The notes below the pieces were generated by a model that saw only the letters and a program-made list of their open reading frames with translations, had not been told where the DNA came from and did no database searches. A stretch of DNA of 64,000 bases from G958296245 sp965262055 (GTDB taxonomy: Bacteria; Chloroflexota; Dehalococcoidia; Lucifugimonadales; G958296245): NCBI GenBank assembly GCA_965262055.1, contig CBDHEI010000002.1, positions 1,488,001 through 1,552,000 of the forward strand, in the 5' to 3' direction. Positions 39,949 to 48,984 of this stretch are shown here, one piece after another. Position numbers and translations under genes: made by a program. How positions within the stretch are numbered: the first letter of the stretch is position 1; each line of letters opens with the position of its first letter.

Positions 39949-41381
39949 TGCTCTTCCTGCGGTTCATCTGGCCCCGCTCATGGCGGTCGCTCTTCGTCTG
40001 GGTCCCGCTGGTAGCGGTCGGTATCATCTCGTGCGTCGGGCTTTCGCTGGCGATGGGATTCCGTTCCGGACTGCTTGCCCAGCAGGCATCCGCCGTGGTG
40101 CGCGACGGCCCTCCCGGTTTGCAGCCCAGGACTCAGCCGGTCGATGGCCCCCTGCGGTCATCCAGCACAGTTACCACAGGGTACGGGCCTCTGGTGGCCA
40201 CGGTCTTCTGGGGAGAGGCGGGACAGCGCCTCGATCTTCCCGGAATTCCCCGGGTCGAGGCGAGCGGGACCGCTCTGGCCTCCCCGGCGGTGCTCGCTCA
40301 GCTCGAGGACGATTGGACGGGTGAGATCGGAGGCTGGCTGGGCGACCGGCCGGCCGAAGCGCTTCCCGACGCGGCGTTGGCCCACCCGCGCGAGATGGTG
40401 ATCGTGGAGTTCACCGATACGGTCCCGTCCGATATCGCATCGAGGTTCCACCCTGTCCGCGCGGGCCGGGTCAGGCGGCCCGTTGAGACCGGCTTCGTCG
40501 TGCTTGGGCTTCTCATACTCGTGCTCCCGTCGGTGGCGCTGGCGAGAGCCGGGGCCGCCGTGCACCTCGACACCAGGTCCCGGCGGTACGGGCTGTTGAG
40601 GGCCCTGGGTACGCCGCCGCGGCGGCTGGCCGCGGCAATCGCGGCCGACATGGCGATCCCCATGCTGGCGGGCGCGCTGGTAGGCTCGATCGTCTACGCC
40701 GCCGTCATGTCGTCCCTGGGATCATTTACTCTCGCGGGAAGCTCGTACTGGGCGAGCGACCTGCGCCTTCCCGTCACGCTGGCGGTTGCGCTGCCGCTGG
40801 TCGTCGTCATAGTCGGACTGTCGAGCACGGCTTGGACGGTCCACCGCGCCAGCCGTGATCCTGTTGGGACGCTGCGGAGGGACCGCCGCCGGCGTGTCCC
40901 GTACCTCTCATACCTGTCGGCGGCCGGCGCGGTGGCCGGTCCCATTGCCATGTTTGCGGGCCACAAAGCGGACCCTATTAACCCGTCGGGCTGGCTGATT
41001 ACCGGCGGACTGCTCCTGAGCATTGTGGGCCTAGAGGGGTTGTCCCGGATCGCGGTGGCCGTTGCGGGCAGGGCGCTTGTTAGCCGGACGCGGGCGCAGA
41101 TAGCGGGATCGAGATTGTCACGGTCGGGAGCCGACGCCCTGCTGGGCGTATCCGCCACGGCGGTCGTGGTCCTCATGCTCGTGTTTGTCGTGTACTCGAA
41201 CTTCCAGCAGCTCCTCGCACCGATTGGGGACTTCGACGTGGCAGTCAACCTTCCCAACACCACCCAGCCCGGGCAGATCGTCGATGCGGTGGCGGGATTC
41301 GATGGCGTCACCCGGGTCGTGCCGGTGGGAGAATTCTTCATCGCCATAGACGAATACGGAACAGGAGCAAGGGTGTACACG
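39945..41381 (+). pseudogene. FtsX-type ABC permease, 5' part, interrupted by IS1380-family element
   Basis: 479 codons from ATG 39945 (overlapping the ATPase stop) to ACG 41379-41381. One N-terminal membrane helix (VWVPLVAVGIISCVGLSLAMG) is followed by an extracytoplasmic domain, a three-helix region VLGLLILVLPSVALARAGA through LVGSIVYAA, the helix LPLVVVIVGLSSTAW, and more helices up to VVVLMLVFVVYSNF, then the second extracytoplasmic part. The open frame continues 24 bases into the IS and stops at 41405. Joined with 43259-44056 it gives a 743-residue protein. Confidence 0.85.
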
Positions 41382-43258
41382 GCCCAGATTCCCCACCTAA
41401 CATAGTTTGGTGTGGCCTTCGTGGATTTACGCCCGTGTTGAGTATCGATTCGGTGGTTCCATATGGTCGGATCGGGCCGTAGGTAGGACCTTGGCCGAAG
41501 ACTTTGAGGGTATGGGCATCGGAGCCGCACCGATTATGGCTGTCCTCAGGCCGAAGAAGGCATGGCGCAGCCTGGGCGACCTTGCTGAGTCGCCTTCAAC
41601 CGATGCACAGACAGGAGCGCTTATGGTTGGTACGGCTCGGCGGACAGCGCCAATATCCTCTGACGTGCCCTGATCAACAACTCGTATGAGGGATGGCCCC
41701 GCGCCAGACGGATGATCAGCTTCCTGGCGTGTCGCATCACCCGGCCCGGAAGGGCGATCAGGGCGAAGCGCACTGCCTTGAGACGCTTGCTCACCCACTG
41801 TCCTCCCAACGCCAGCCGCTTCATCGCAGAGCTCAGGTTGAAGGCCAGCACCGCTATGGCCCACCATGCGGCGTTGGCTCCGAACAGCCCCGACGGGAGC
41901 CTGCCCGCAGCCAGGTCACTCTTCAGGACGCTGTGGACCTGCTCGCCTTTACCGCATCTCTGCCTGTACCACCGGATCATCTCATCTCCCGGAAGGTCTC
42001 GGTTGGTCACCAACCCGGAGACCTTGTGCCAGGCTCCGCCGGCCAGCCTCATCACGGGGAAGGGCAGTTCCAGCTGCAGTTCCATTCCCGGCAGAGGCTG
42101 TTCGCTCAGCGGCTCCCTGATAGCGATGAACCGGTATTCAGGGTTCTTCTTGCTGTAGGCTATCCAGTCTGGTACGAAGTTCACCTCCGCCCACTGTTGA
42201 CCTGTCTCGACCCAGGTGGCGCCCAGTCTGCGGTGCGGGGCATGCCAGTCTTGTTCGGCAACCTCGGACACCGCGCGCCTGAACTCCGGCGTCACGTTGA
42301 GCCCTACCGCAAACTCGATCACTCCGAAGCGCTCGTCTCTGCCCTCGGCGCAGTACCGCAGCAACTCGTGCTGATACCCAGCCGCGTCCGACCGCAGCAT
42401 CACCTTGTCCACCGCACAAGGCAGATGCTCCAACGCTTCGGTCAACACTCGCAGTTGCTGATAGCCAGCAGGTACGTTGCCGTCCCGAAACTCCGAATGC
42501 ACTATCAACTCAGCCTCGGCCCAGTAGGTCGTCAGAGGCTGATACGCCTTGTACTTCTTGTAGCTGTAGAGCGCCTGCTGCTTGTGCGTCTCCACCAGCG
42601 TGGCGTCCATGTCCAACGTGGCTTGAGCGCAGGGCGAACGGCTCTGTACGAAGCTCACCATATCGGCGTTCACCTTATGCAGACCCCCCAGCGCTTCGTT
42701 GGGTGAAGGTATGAACGCTCTGTGAGCTTCCCGACTGGACTCCTCGCCCGCCTCGTGGAATCTCTCCAGGTACCGGAACACCGCCGACTCCGATGGCATG
42801 CTCCGCCGACGCTCTACACGCCATCGCTCTTCCAACGCTCTACGCTCTCGACGACCCATCCCATAGCTCTCGACTTCCCGAAGCACCCTGCACAACCCCG
42901 CGTCCTTCTCCAGAACATCCAGATCGACCACTGACTCACCGCCTGCCAGGTTCAGCAGTATCAGCGAGCTGACCACTTGGCTGTCCGTCCAGCCCTGACC
43001 ACACTCCCGCAGTCCCACGTGGCGCTCTACCGACGACCTCAAACCTGCTGCGTGCATCAACTCCAAGTACGTCATCATGCCCGCCATCGCCGTCATGCCC
43101 GGCGAGCTCTTCTCCTGCTCGTACTGGAACGGCAGAACCCCTTGCTTCATAATAGGTGCACCTCGTTGGTGATCGTTTCTCTCTTCCAAGAAACATCTTA
43201 GCCCCCTTCACGGCGGGCTCCAACGAGGTCTTCCTCTTCTCTAGGTGGGGAATCTGGG
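41382..43258 (-). mobile_element. IS1380-family insertion sequence inside the ABC permease gene
   Basis: Terminal inverted repeats CCCAGATTCCCCACCTA (41383-41399) and TAGGTGGGGAATCTGGG (43242-43258) match perfectly over 17 bp. The flanks are ACGG on the left and ACGA on the right, so the target duplication is ACG, or 4 bp with one changed base. The transposase is on the minus strand. Removing the element and one ACG restores a continuous permease reading frame (Tyr-Thr-Met junction), which proves recent disruption of the gene. Confidence 0.9.
41621..43150 (-). CDS. IS1380-family transposase (second type)
   Basis: A 509-residue DDE transposase: ATLDMDATLVETHKQQALYS, VMLRSDAAGYQHELLRYC, and the C-terminal GKGEQVHSVLKSDLAAGRLPSG followed by GANAAWWAIAVLAFNLSSAMKR. 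GAGGTG precedes ATG 43150. An extension upstream to 43189 lacks support. The coding sequence is intact. It is clearly of the same family as, but only distantly similar to, the transposase at 23597-24922, so the two elements arrived independently. Confidence 0.93.
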   Translation of the reverse strand: MKQGVLPFQYEQEKSSPGMTAMAGMMTYLELMHAAGLRSSVERHVGLRECGQGWTDSQVVSSLILLNLAGGESVVDLDVLEKDAGLCRVLREVESYGMGRRERRALEERWRVERRRSMPSESAVFRYLERFHEAGEESSREAHRAFIPSPNEALGGLHKVNADMVSFVQSRSPCAQATLDMDATLVETHKQQALYSYKKYKAYQPLTTYWAEAELIVHSEFRDGNVPAGYQQLRVLTEALEHLPCAVDKVMLRSDAAGYQHELLRYCAEGRDERFGVIEFAVGLNVTPEFRRAVSEVAEQDWHAPHRRLGATWVETGQQWAEVNFVPDWIAYSKKNPEYRFIAIREPLSEQPLPGMELQLELPFPVMRLAGGAWHKVSGLVTNRDLPGDEMIRWYRQRCGKGEQVHSVLKSDLAAGRLPSGLFGANAAWWAIAVLAFNLSSAMKRLALGGQWVSKRLKAVRFALIALPGRVMRHARKLIIRLARGHPSYELLIRARQRILALSAEPYQP

Positions 43259-44056
43259 ACGATGACCTGCGACGACGCGCGGGATTTGGTAAAGCTCGAC
43301 GCGCCATGCGCGGTTGGGAGCATCTACCCGACACGCCGCCTCACCGACGCGGATACCGTGGCTCTGGAGTTCCAGAAGCCCGATGCTTCGAGGACTCCGA
43401 GGGTGCGGTTTCCCCTCCCCGACGCTGTCTACCCGGTGGGGGGACAGGCCGCCGCGTCATGGATTCCCACCTTTTCGAGTCTTGAAGCCGTGCTGATCGT
43501 CGACCAGTGGCGTACTGACAACAACAGCCTCATTCTTGTCACCACCGACGGCAATCCAAGGTCACTGCGCCGAGTCATAGAAGGTCTGCGGAACAGGCCC
43601 GAAGAGTCGTATGCAACCACCCAGGCCGCACTCACAACCGGGATCTATGAAATCTCCTTGATCTACTTCCCCTACCTGTTCGTGATGGCTACCACGGCCG
43701 CCGGGATGGCGGCGGTCACGCTGCTCTACGCCGTCCTGCTGCTCTTCCGCCAACGCCACGCGGAGTTCAGAATGCTCCGCTGCCAGGGCGCCACCCGGAT
43801 GCTGCTGGCCGTGGATCTGGGGTTGCTGTTCGCCGTCCCGCTGATACTCGCCTTCGGGCTGGCCATCGCCTCCGGCGCTGCGCTGGCCGTCTCCTACAAC
43901 ACGGCGTTCGGCGTCCCCGCGCCCCCCGGAAACCCACAAGCCGTATCCATCCTGGCCATCATGCTGGCGGTTGGCATGACCGCAACAGCCCTGATCGCAT
44001 GGAGGGCAACTAGGGTAACGCCGCTGGTGACCGACCCCGACGCCGCGGCCGCCTAG
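43259..44056 (+). pseudogene. FtsX-type ABC permease, 3' part
   Basis: This frame continues the permease from the right-hand ACG copy. It starts within the second extracytoplasmic domain (DDARDLVKLDAP, YPVGGQAAASW) and then has three membrane helices: YFPYLFVMATTAAGMAAVTLLYAVLLLF, the FtsX-type motif FRMLRCQGATRMLLAVDLGLLF, and SILAIMLAVGMTATALIAW. It ends in a cytoplasmic stub. It has no start signal of its own. Confidence 0.85.
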
Positions 44057-44181
44057 CGCCAATCGGTCTGCCCGCTGCGTCCCCACTCGACGGTGCGGCA
44101 TGGCAGGCAGTATCATGACGCGAGAAAATCGCTCCATACCCTCCCTTCGAGCCTTCATGGGGACCACCCAGGGCCGGGACT

Positions 44182-45102
44182 ATGATCGACGTATACACTG
44201 ACGGCGCGTGCTCGGGCAACCCTGGACGCGGGGGCTGGGCCGCCGTCATCGTGGACGGCGCCGGTAAGCGCTCCCTTCACGGGTCTGAGGAGGACACCAC
44301 CAACAACAGGATGGAGGTGCTGGCCGTCATCAAGGGCCTAGAAGCCCTGCCGAGGTCGGCCAGCGTTACCATCCACAGCGACAGCGCGTACGTGATCAAC
44401 ACGATGACCCGCAACTGGCGCCGCAACGCGAACAAGGACCTCTGGTCGCGGCTGGACGCTGCGGCCGCAGCCCGCTCCGTACGGTGGAGGAAGGTCCTGG
44501 GTCACTCGGGCGTCGCCCTAAACGAGGAGGCCGACGAACTGGCGGCCCGGGAGGCCGGAAGCCGCGCTAACGCGGCGCAGGCGGCCCCTCCCGCCCCGGC
44601 GGCCGCGAACGAGCCGCGAGCGTCCGCAAAAGCACTCTCGCACGTCGCCGACTCAGGGGAGGCCCGCATGGTGGATGTAGGCTCCAAGGATACGACCCGC
44701 CGCGTGGCCGTGGCTAAGGGCTCCGTGGTCATGAGCGTCGATACGCTCGCCCTCATCAGGAGCAACAGCGCCGAGAAGGGCGACGTGCTGGGGGTGGCCC
44801 GAGTCGCGGGCGTAATGGCCGCCAAGAACACCGCGCAGCTCATCCCTCTCTGTCACCCCCTGCCCCTGGACCAGGTCACCGTGGGCTTCGACCTCGTAGA
44901 CGAGCCCGCCTCGGTGGCGATCACCGCCGAGGCCAGGACGACCGCCAAGACCGGGGTCGAGATGGAGGCGCTCACCGCCGTCAGCGTGGCCGCGCTGACC
45001 GTCTACGACATGTGCAAGAGCTCCGACCGCCGGATGCACATCGAGGGCGTGCGCCTCGTGAGGAAGTCGGGCGGCAGAAGCGGCGACATCAAGCTGGAGT
45101 AG
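44182..45102 (+). CDS. RNase HI fused to MoaC (cyclic pyranopterin monophosphate synthase)
   Basis: One uninterrupted 306-residue frame joins two normally separate enzymes. Residues 1 to about 130 are RNase HI, which cuts RNA in RNA-DNA hybrids: all four acidic residues are present, Asp7 (YTDGACSGNPG), Glu45 (NNRMEVLAV), Asp67 (IHSDSAYV) and Asp118 (NEEADELA). An Ala/Pro-rich linker (about 131-150) leads to a complete MoaC domain (about 152-306), the second enzyme of molybdenum-cofactor synthesis, with KNTAQLIPLCHPLPL (His225), GVEMEAL and DMCKSSDR (Asp276, Lys279). No stop, frameshift or internal Shine-Dalgarno sequence separates them. pth follows 9 bp later. A molybdoenzyme gene lies at 59395-59994. 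Confidence 0.93.
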   Translation: MIDVYTDGACSGNPGRGGWAAVIVDGAGKRSLHGSEEDTTNNRMEVLAVIKGLEALPRSASVTIHSDSAYVINTMTRNWRRNANKDLWSRLDAAAAARSVRWRKVLGHSGVALNEEADELAAREAGSRANAAQAAPPAPAAANEPRASAKALSHVADSGEARMVDVGSKDTTRRVAVAKGSVVMSVDTLALIRSNSAEKGDVLGVARVAGVMAAKNTAQLIPLCHPLPLDQVTVGFDLVDEPASVAITAEARTTAKTGVEMEALTAVSVAALTVYDMCKSSDRRMHIEGVRLVRKSGGRSGDIKLE

Positions 45103-45111
45103 GCTATCGCG

Positions 45112-45741
45112 ATGGCGCAGCCCCCGGACGAAGAGCGACGCCCGGCGGTCCTCGTTGGACTCGGCAACCCGGGACAGACCTACTCCAGTACCCGCCATAA
45201 CGTCGGCTTCTGGTGCATCCGGCGCTTGGCCAAAGAGGCATCCATGAGCCTGTCTCGGCGCTCTCCCAAGGCGGTCGTCGGCGAGGGCGCCCTGGCGGGC
45301 AGGCCCGTCGTGCTGGCCATGCCGCGCACCTACGTCAACGCCAGCGGCGAGGCGATAAAGTATCTCATAGACCGCTTCCATCCCCTGCCTGAGGACTTTC
45401 TGGTCATTTACGACGACATGGACCTGCCTCCGGGGCGCATACGCCTTAGGAAGAGGGGCAGTGCCGGCGGACACAACGGCATGAAGTCCATCGTCCAGGC
45501 TCTTGGCACGCTGGACTTCGGACGGCTGAGGATCGGCGTCGGGCGGCCCGAGGAGGGCGAGAGCGACGTCGACCACGTCCTCGGAGAGATGACCCCTGAG
45601 GAGTCAGAGGCCGTGGACAGCGCCGTCGACACGGCCGTTGAGGCCGTCAAGTGCCTCCTGGAAGACGGCTACGACACAGCCATGAACCGCTATAACACGA
45701 GCCCGTCGCCCGCCGGGGACGACGCCCGGAGCCCCCTGTGA
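45112..45741 (+). CDS. pth: Peptidyl-tRNA hydrolase
   Basis: A 209-residue Pth that releases tRNA from drop-off peptidyl-tRNA. VGLGNPGQTYSSTRHNVGF carries the catalytic His and the Asn, VVLAMPRTYVNASGEAIKYL, IYDDMDLPPGRIRLRKRGSAGGHNGMKSI carries the catalytic Asp and second Asn. The C-terminal tail is slightly longer than usual and Ser/Pro-rich. It starts 9 bp after the RNase HI-MoaC fusion, and its stop overlaps the GTG of the flavoprotein gene, so the three are probably one transcript. Confidence 0.95.
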   Translation: MAQPPDEERRPAVLVGLGNPGQTYSSTRHNVGFWCIRRLAKEASMSLSRRSPKAVVGEGALAGRPVVLAMPRTYVNASGEAIKYLIDRFHPLPEDFLVIYDDMDLPPGRIRLRKRGSAGGHNGMKSIVQALGTLDFGRLRIGVGRPEEGESDVDHVLGEMTPEESEAVDSAVDTAVEAVKCLLEDGYDTAMNRYNTSPSPAGDDARSPL

Positions 45742-46907
45742 CATCGCAACAGGAGGCCGCTCGCTACCTCGACGTCGCCCGAAAGATGGCAGGGCGGGCT
45801 GCCGAGGCTGCGGACCGCATAGACGCGGAACGGAGGCTGCCGCCGGATCTCGCGGCTGATATGGCCGACGCGGGCCTGTTCAGGCTGCTCGTGCCCCGGT
45901 CGCTCGGAGGGGCGGAGATGGACTTCATGGCCTACCTCGGCGTTGTCGAGGTGTTCGCCAGGGCAGACGGCAGCACCGCCTGGTGCGTCAACCAGAACAA
46001 CGTCTTCGCGACCGACGCCGTGCGGATGCCGCCGGAGACGGCGAAGGAGATATGGTCCGACCCCAGGGCTGTGGTGAGCAACGGCCCGCCGACGCCCGAT
46101 ACCGCGGCGGTCCCAACGGACGGAGGCTACCGTGTCACCGGCCGCTGGAGTTTCAGCAGCGGCATACGCCACGCCAACTGGGTCGCGGCGCTGACCCCCC
46201 TGCGCCCTCCGGGTGAGGACGGGCGGCGGGCTGGGGACAACCATAAGGATATCGTCCTGCTGGTTCCCAAGGACCAGGTCGAGGTTATGGACGTCTGGCA
46301 GGTGAACGGGCTGAGGGGCACGGGCAGCTTCAGCTTCCGGGCGGACGACCTGTTCGTTCCGGCCGCCCGCTCGTACCGGGTCGATGACGCCCCGCGCGCG
46401 AGTGGACCACTGTACCTCGTCCCGAAGGTCCTGATGTTCTCCACCGGGTTCGCGACGGTCGCGTTAGGGGTAGCACGCTCCGCTCTGGACGCGGCCATCG
46501 ATATAGCCGGCAGGAAGGTCCCGGGGAAGTGGACTTCGAAACTCGCACACGCCGCCGCGACGCAGAGGCAGATCGGGCAGGCCGAGGCGACCTGGAGCTC
46601 GGCCCGGGCCTTCTTGGAGAAGGCGGCTTCGACGCTGTGGGATAGCGCGTGCAACAAGGGCGCTCTAACGGAAGAGGAGCGCATCCGCCTCAGGCTCGCC
46701 AGCACCCACGCCATCCGTGAGGCTGCCCGCGTGGCCGCCGTAGCCTACGACGTGTCTGGCTCGGATGGCATCTTCGAGAGCAACCCGGTCCAACGCAGGC
46801 TCCAAGACGCGCAGGTGATCACTCAGCAGGTTCAGGGCCGCATGACCCACTACGATACCGCCGGCGCCTTCTACCTCGGTCTGGACCCCAAGTCCACCTA
46901 CTTCTGA
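45738..46907 (+). CDS. Acyl-CoA dehydrogenase-like flavin monooxygenase/oxidoreductase
   Basis: A 389-residue protein with the acyl-CoA dehydrogenase fold. The N-terminal helices contain LPPDLAADMADAGLFRLLVPRSLGGAE, the middle beta-domain GGYRVTGRWSFSSGIRHANWVAA, and the C-terminal helical domain TQRQIGQAEATWSSARAFLEKA and VAYDVSGSDGIFESNPVQRRLQDA. The absence of a clear catalytic Glu and the pattern SGIRHA and SDGIFESNPVQR place it with HsaA/DszC-type two-component monooxygenases rather than beta-oxidation enzymes. The substrate is unknown. The GTG start overlaps the pth stop; its 3' end overlaps the tail of hicB by 10 bp in convergent orientation. Confidence 0.85.
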   Translation: MTSQQEAARYLDVARKMAGRAAEAADRIDAERRLPPDLAADMADAGLFRLLVPRSLGGAEMDFMAYLGVVEVFARADGSTAWCVNQNNVFATDAVRMPPETAKEIWSDPRAVVSNGPPTPDTAAVPTDGGYRVTGRWSFSSGIRHANWVAALTPLRPPGEDGRRAGDNHKDIVLLVPKDQVEVMDVWQVNGLRGTGSFSFRADDLFVPAARSYRVDDAPRASGPLYLVPKVLMFSTGFATVALGVARSALDAAIDIAGRKVPGKWTSKLAHAAATQRQIGQAEATWSSARAFLEKAASTLWDSACNKGALTEEERIRLRLASTHAIREAARVAAVAYDVSGSDGIFESNPVQRRLQDAQVITQQVQGRMTHYDTAGAFYLGLDPKSTYF

Positions 46908-47119
46908 GGCTGACCGCCTTCGATCAGGTGGGCCGAGGATCTGGACTCCGGGATTGGGAGGCCGTCTTCAACCAGCATATCCAAGTGGGCTGCCACGGCC
47001 TCTCGTATGAGACCAGATACTTCCTCGATGGTCTCTCCCACTGCAACGCAACCGGGTAAATCGGGGACGTAGGCGCCGAAGCTGGTGGGACCCTCTTCAA
47101 TTATGACGGTGTACTTCAT
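46898..47119 (-). CDS. hicB: HicB-type antitoxin
   Basis: A 73-residue HicB domain: MKYTVIIEEGPTSFGAYVPDLPGCVAVGETIEEV with the conserved strand-helix pattern, followed by a short helix IREAVAAHLDMLVEDG. The C-terminal DNA-binding extension of longer HicB proteins is absent. It overlaps the upstream hicA by 4 bp and the convergent flavoprotein gene by 10 bp. Confidence 0.9.
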   Translation of the reverse strand: MKYTVIIEEGPTSFGAYVPDLPGCVAVGETIEEVSGLIREAVAAHLDMLVEDGLPIPESRSSAHLIEGGQPQK

Positions 47120-47319
47120 GAGCCTCTTCCCCTACTGATCCCTGCTTGCTTCATTATGCTAGCCCAGGTCTTGGGTGGGACGTCCACGCCCGGTCTACCT
47201 GCATTCGTCACGAGTCCCAGCTTTTCGGGATGCTTAAATTGACGGTGGCTTCCTTTCGTCCGCTCGAGTCTCCAGCCGTCCCGTTCGACAATTCGGATTG
47301 CATCCCGCACCTTTGGCAT
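47116..47319 (-). CDS. hicA: HicA-type mRNA interferase toxin
   Basis: A 67-residue double-stranded-RNA-binding-like toxin. RDAIRIVERDGWRLERTKGSHRQFKHPEKLG contains the catalytic His of GSHRQF, and the rest (PGVDVPPKTWASIMKQAGIS) is the usual HicA end. Order hicA-hicB with a 4-bp overlap is canonical. ATG 47319 is the only sensible start. Confidence 0.9.
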   Translation of the reverse strand: MPKVRDAIRIVERDGWRLERTKGSHRQFKHPEKLGLVTNAGRPGVDVPPKTWASIMKQAGISRGRGS

Positions 47320-47364
47320 ACCCTGGCCACAACAGGATTGACTTCAACTTGCGCCAGTATTGGC

Positions 47365-48078
47365 TCAGCTCCTGTAGCGGAGCCCCACGTGGGCCTTCTC
47401 CGCGATGACGCCGTCGCGCAGCTCTAGCACCTCGTTCGCCATCTCCAGCAGGGTCGAGTCGTGAGTGGCCGCAACCACGCTTATGCTCTGAGTGTGGACC
47501 ATCTCCTGAAATAGGCCGAAAATGGCCTTGGCGTTCACCGAGTCCAGCTCCCCGGTCGGCTCGTCCGCCAGCAGCAGCGCCGGCCGCGTCACTATCGCGC
47601 GCGAGATGGCGACCCTCTGCTGCTCGCCCCCGGACAGCTCGTAGGGTCTGTGGTTGGCCCTGTGGCTCAGCCCCACCATGGCGAGCGCTTCCCTAGTGCG
47701 TTCGTCCCTCTCTCTTGCGCCCACCCCCGATATCCTGAGAGGCAGCTCCACGTTCTCGTATGCCGACAGCAGGGGCAGCAGGCCGAAGGACTGGAACACG
47801 AAGCCTATCTTGTGTCGGCGCAGCTCGGTCAGCTCGGCCTCGCTCATTTCGGTCAGGTCGCGCTCCTCGAACAGGATCTGCCCCGACGTGGGCTTGTCCA
47901 GCCCTGCCATCAGGTTCAGCAGGGTCGTCTTGCCGGAGCCGGACCTGCCCACCACTGCGATGAACCGGCCGGGGTGGACCGTCAGGTTGACACCGCGAAG
48001 TGCCGACACCTCCTCACCCTCCAGCTGGTAGGTGCGTCCTAGGTCAACGGTGGCTACGATTCTGCGAGGGCCTTTCAA
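47365..48078 (-). CDS. LolD-type ABC ATP-binding protein (last gene of the giant-permease operon)
   Basis: A 237-residue ABC ATPase. VGRSGSGKTTLLNLMAGLDKPTSG is Walker A, LSGGEQQRVAISRAI the signature, LLLADEPTGELDSVNA the Walker B/D-loop and AATHD the H-loop. The C-terminus is short, with no extra domain, unlike the ATPase encoded 2 bp upstream. The two probably form a heterodimer driving the two giant FtsX-type permeases encoded further upstream on the same strand. Confidence 0.92.
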   Translation of the reverse strand: MKGPRRIVATVDLGRTYQLEGEEVSALRGVNLTVHPGRFIAVVGRSGSGKTTLLNLMAGLDKPTSGQILFEERDLTEMSEAELTELRRHKIGFVFQSFGLLPLLSAYENVELPLRISGVGARERDERTREALAMVGLSHRANHRPYELSGGEQQRVAISRAIVTRPALLLADEPTGELDSVNAKAIFGLFQEMVHTQSISVVAATHDSTLLEMANEVLELRDGVIAEKAHVGLRYRS

Positions 48079-48079
48079 T

Positions 48080-48970
48080 CTATATGTCTCCCGGCGAGAT
48101 GGTCACTTGGCCGTCGTCCAATGCCACCCTCGCCCTCTCTCTGATCTTCAGCTTGTCCAGGTACTGCCCCGGGATTTGCACCCTGCCCGCGCCGTCCACG
48201 AGCGTGAACTCCTCCAGCGGCTCGTCGCGCTCGGCCCGGCCTGCCACCCGGCGCAAGGAGACCTTCCGCCGTATCTCCGCCGATGTCTTGCCGTCCCTGA
48301 TGAGCACGACCCTACCGACCTTGTAGGCGATGTCGGCATCGTGGGTGACGATCAGGATCGTCGTGTCGAGTTCGCGGTTCACCTCTCCGAAGAGGTCCAG
48401 TATCTCCGACGCCGTTGCGTCGTCCAACTCTCCGGTTGGCTCGTCTGCCAGTAGCAGGGGAGGATGGTTGGCGAGCGCGACTGCTATCGCCACCCGCTGC
48501 TGCTCTCCGCCCGACAGCTTGTCTGGGGCGTGGTCGGCGCGGTGCGACAGCCCGACCAGCTCGATCAGCTCCTCCGATCTCTTCCGTCTCTCTTTGGCCG
48601 GGAGGTTTGTGAGCATCATTGGGAGGGCGACGTTCTCCAGCGCCGTCAGGTAAGGGAAAAGGTTCCTGCTCGTCTGTTGCCAGATGAACCCGACCTCCTT
48701 CCTCCGGTAGTCCTCCACATCCTTGGAGGACATCCTCAAAAGGTCGTGTCTGCCGACGCCGACCTTACCAGCCGACGGCGAGTCGTAGCCGGCCAGTATG
48801 TTCAGCAGGGATGTCTTGCCGCTGCCGCTGGCCCCGACTATGGCGATAACCTCGCCCCGGTCCACGACCAGGTCTAGGCCGCGGAGCGCAACAACCTCCA
48901 GGTCCGCAATCTTGTATATCTTGAAGACGTCCTGACAGACGACGTACGGCTCTCTTGGGCTAGTTGCCAT
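48080..48970 (-). CDS. LolD-type ABC ATP-binding protein with C-terminal AbrB-like domain
   Basis: A 296-residue protein. The ABC domain (1 to about 225) has VGASGSGKTSLLNILAGYDSP, signature LSGGEQQRVAIAVAL, Walker B LLLADEPTGELDD and H-loop VTHDAD. The last 50 residues, EFTLVDGAGRVQIPGQYL followed by LKIRERARVALDDGQVTI, have the DxxGRVxIP pattern of an AbrB/SpoVT swapped-hairpin domain. In an ATPase such a domain is more likely to dimerise subunits than to bind a promoter. It lies 15 bp behind the permease and 2 bp ahead of the second ATPase. Confidence 0.9.
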   Translation of the reverse strand: MATSPREPYVVCQDVFKIYKIADLEVVALRGLDLVVDRGEVIAIVGASGSGKTSLLNILAGYDSPSAGKVGVGRHDLLRMSSKDVEDYRRKEVGFIWQQTSRNLFPYLTALENVALPMMLTNLPAKERRKRSEELIELVGLSHRADHAPDKLSGGEQQRVAIAVALANHPPLLLADEPTGELDDATASEILDLFGEVNRELDTTILIVTHDADIAYKVGRVVLIRDGKTSAEIRRKVSLRRVAGRAERDEPLEEFTLVDGAGRVQIPGQYLDKLKIRERARVALDDGQVTISPGDI

Positions 48971-48984
48971 ATCTCTCCTACCCC

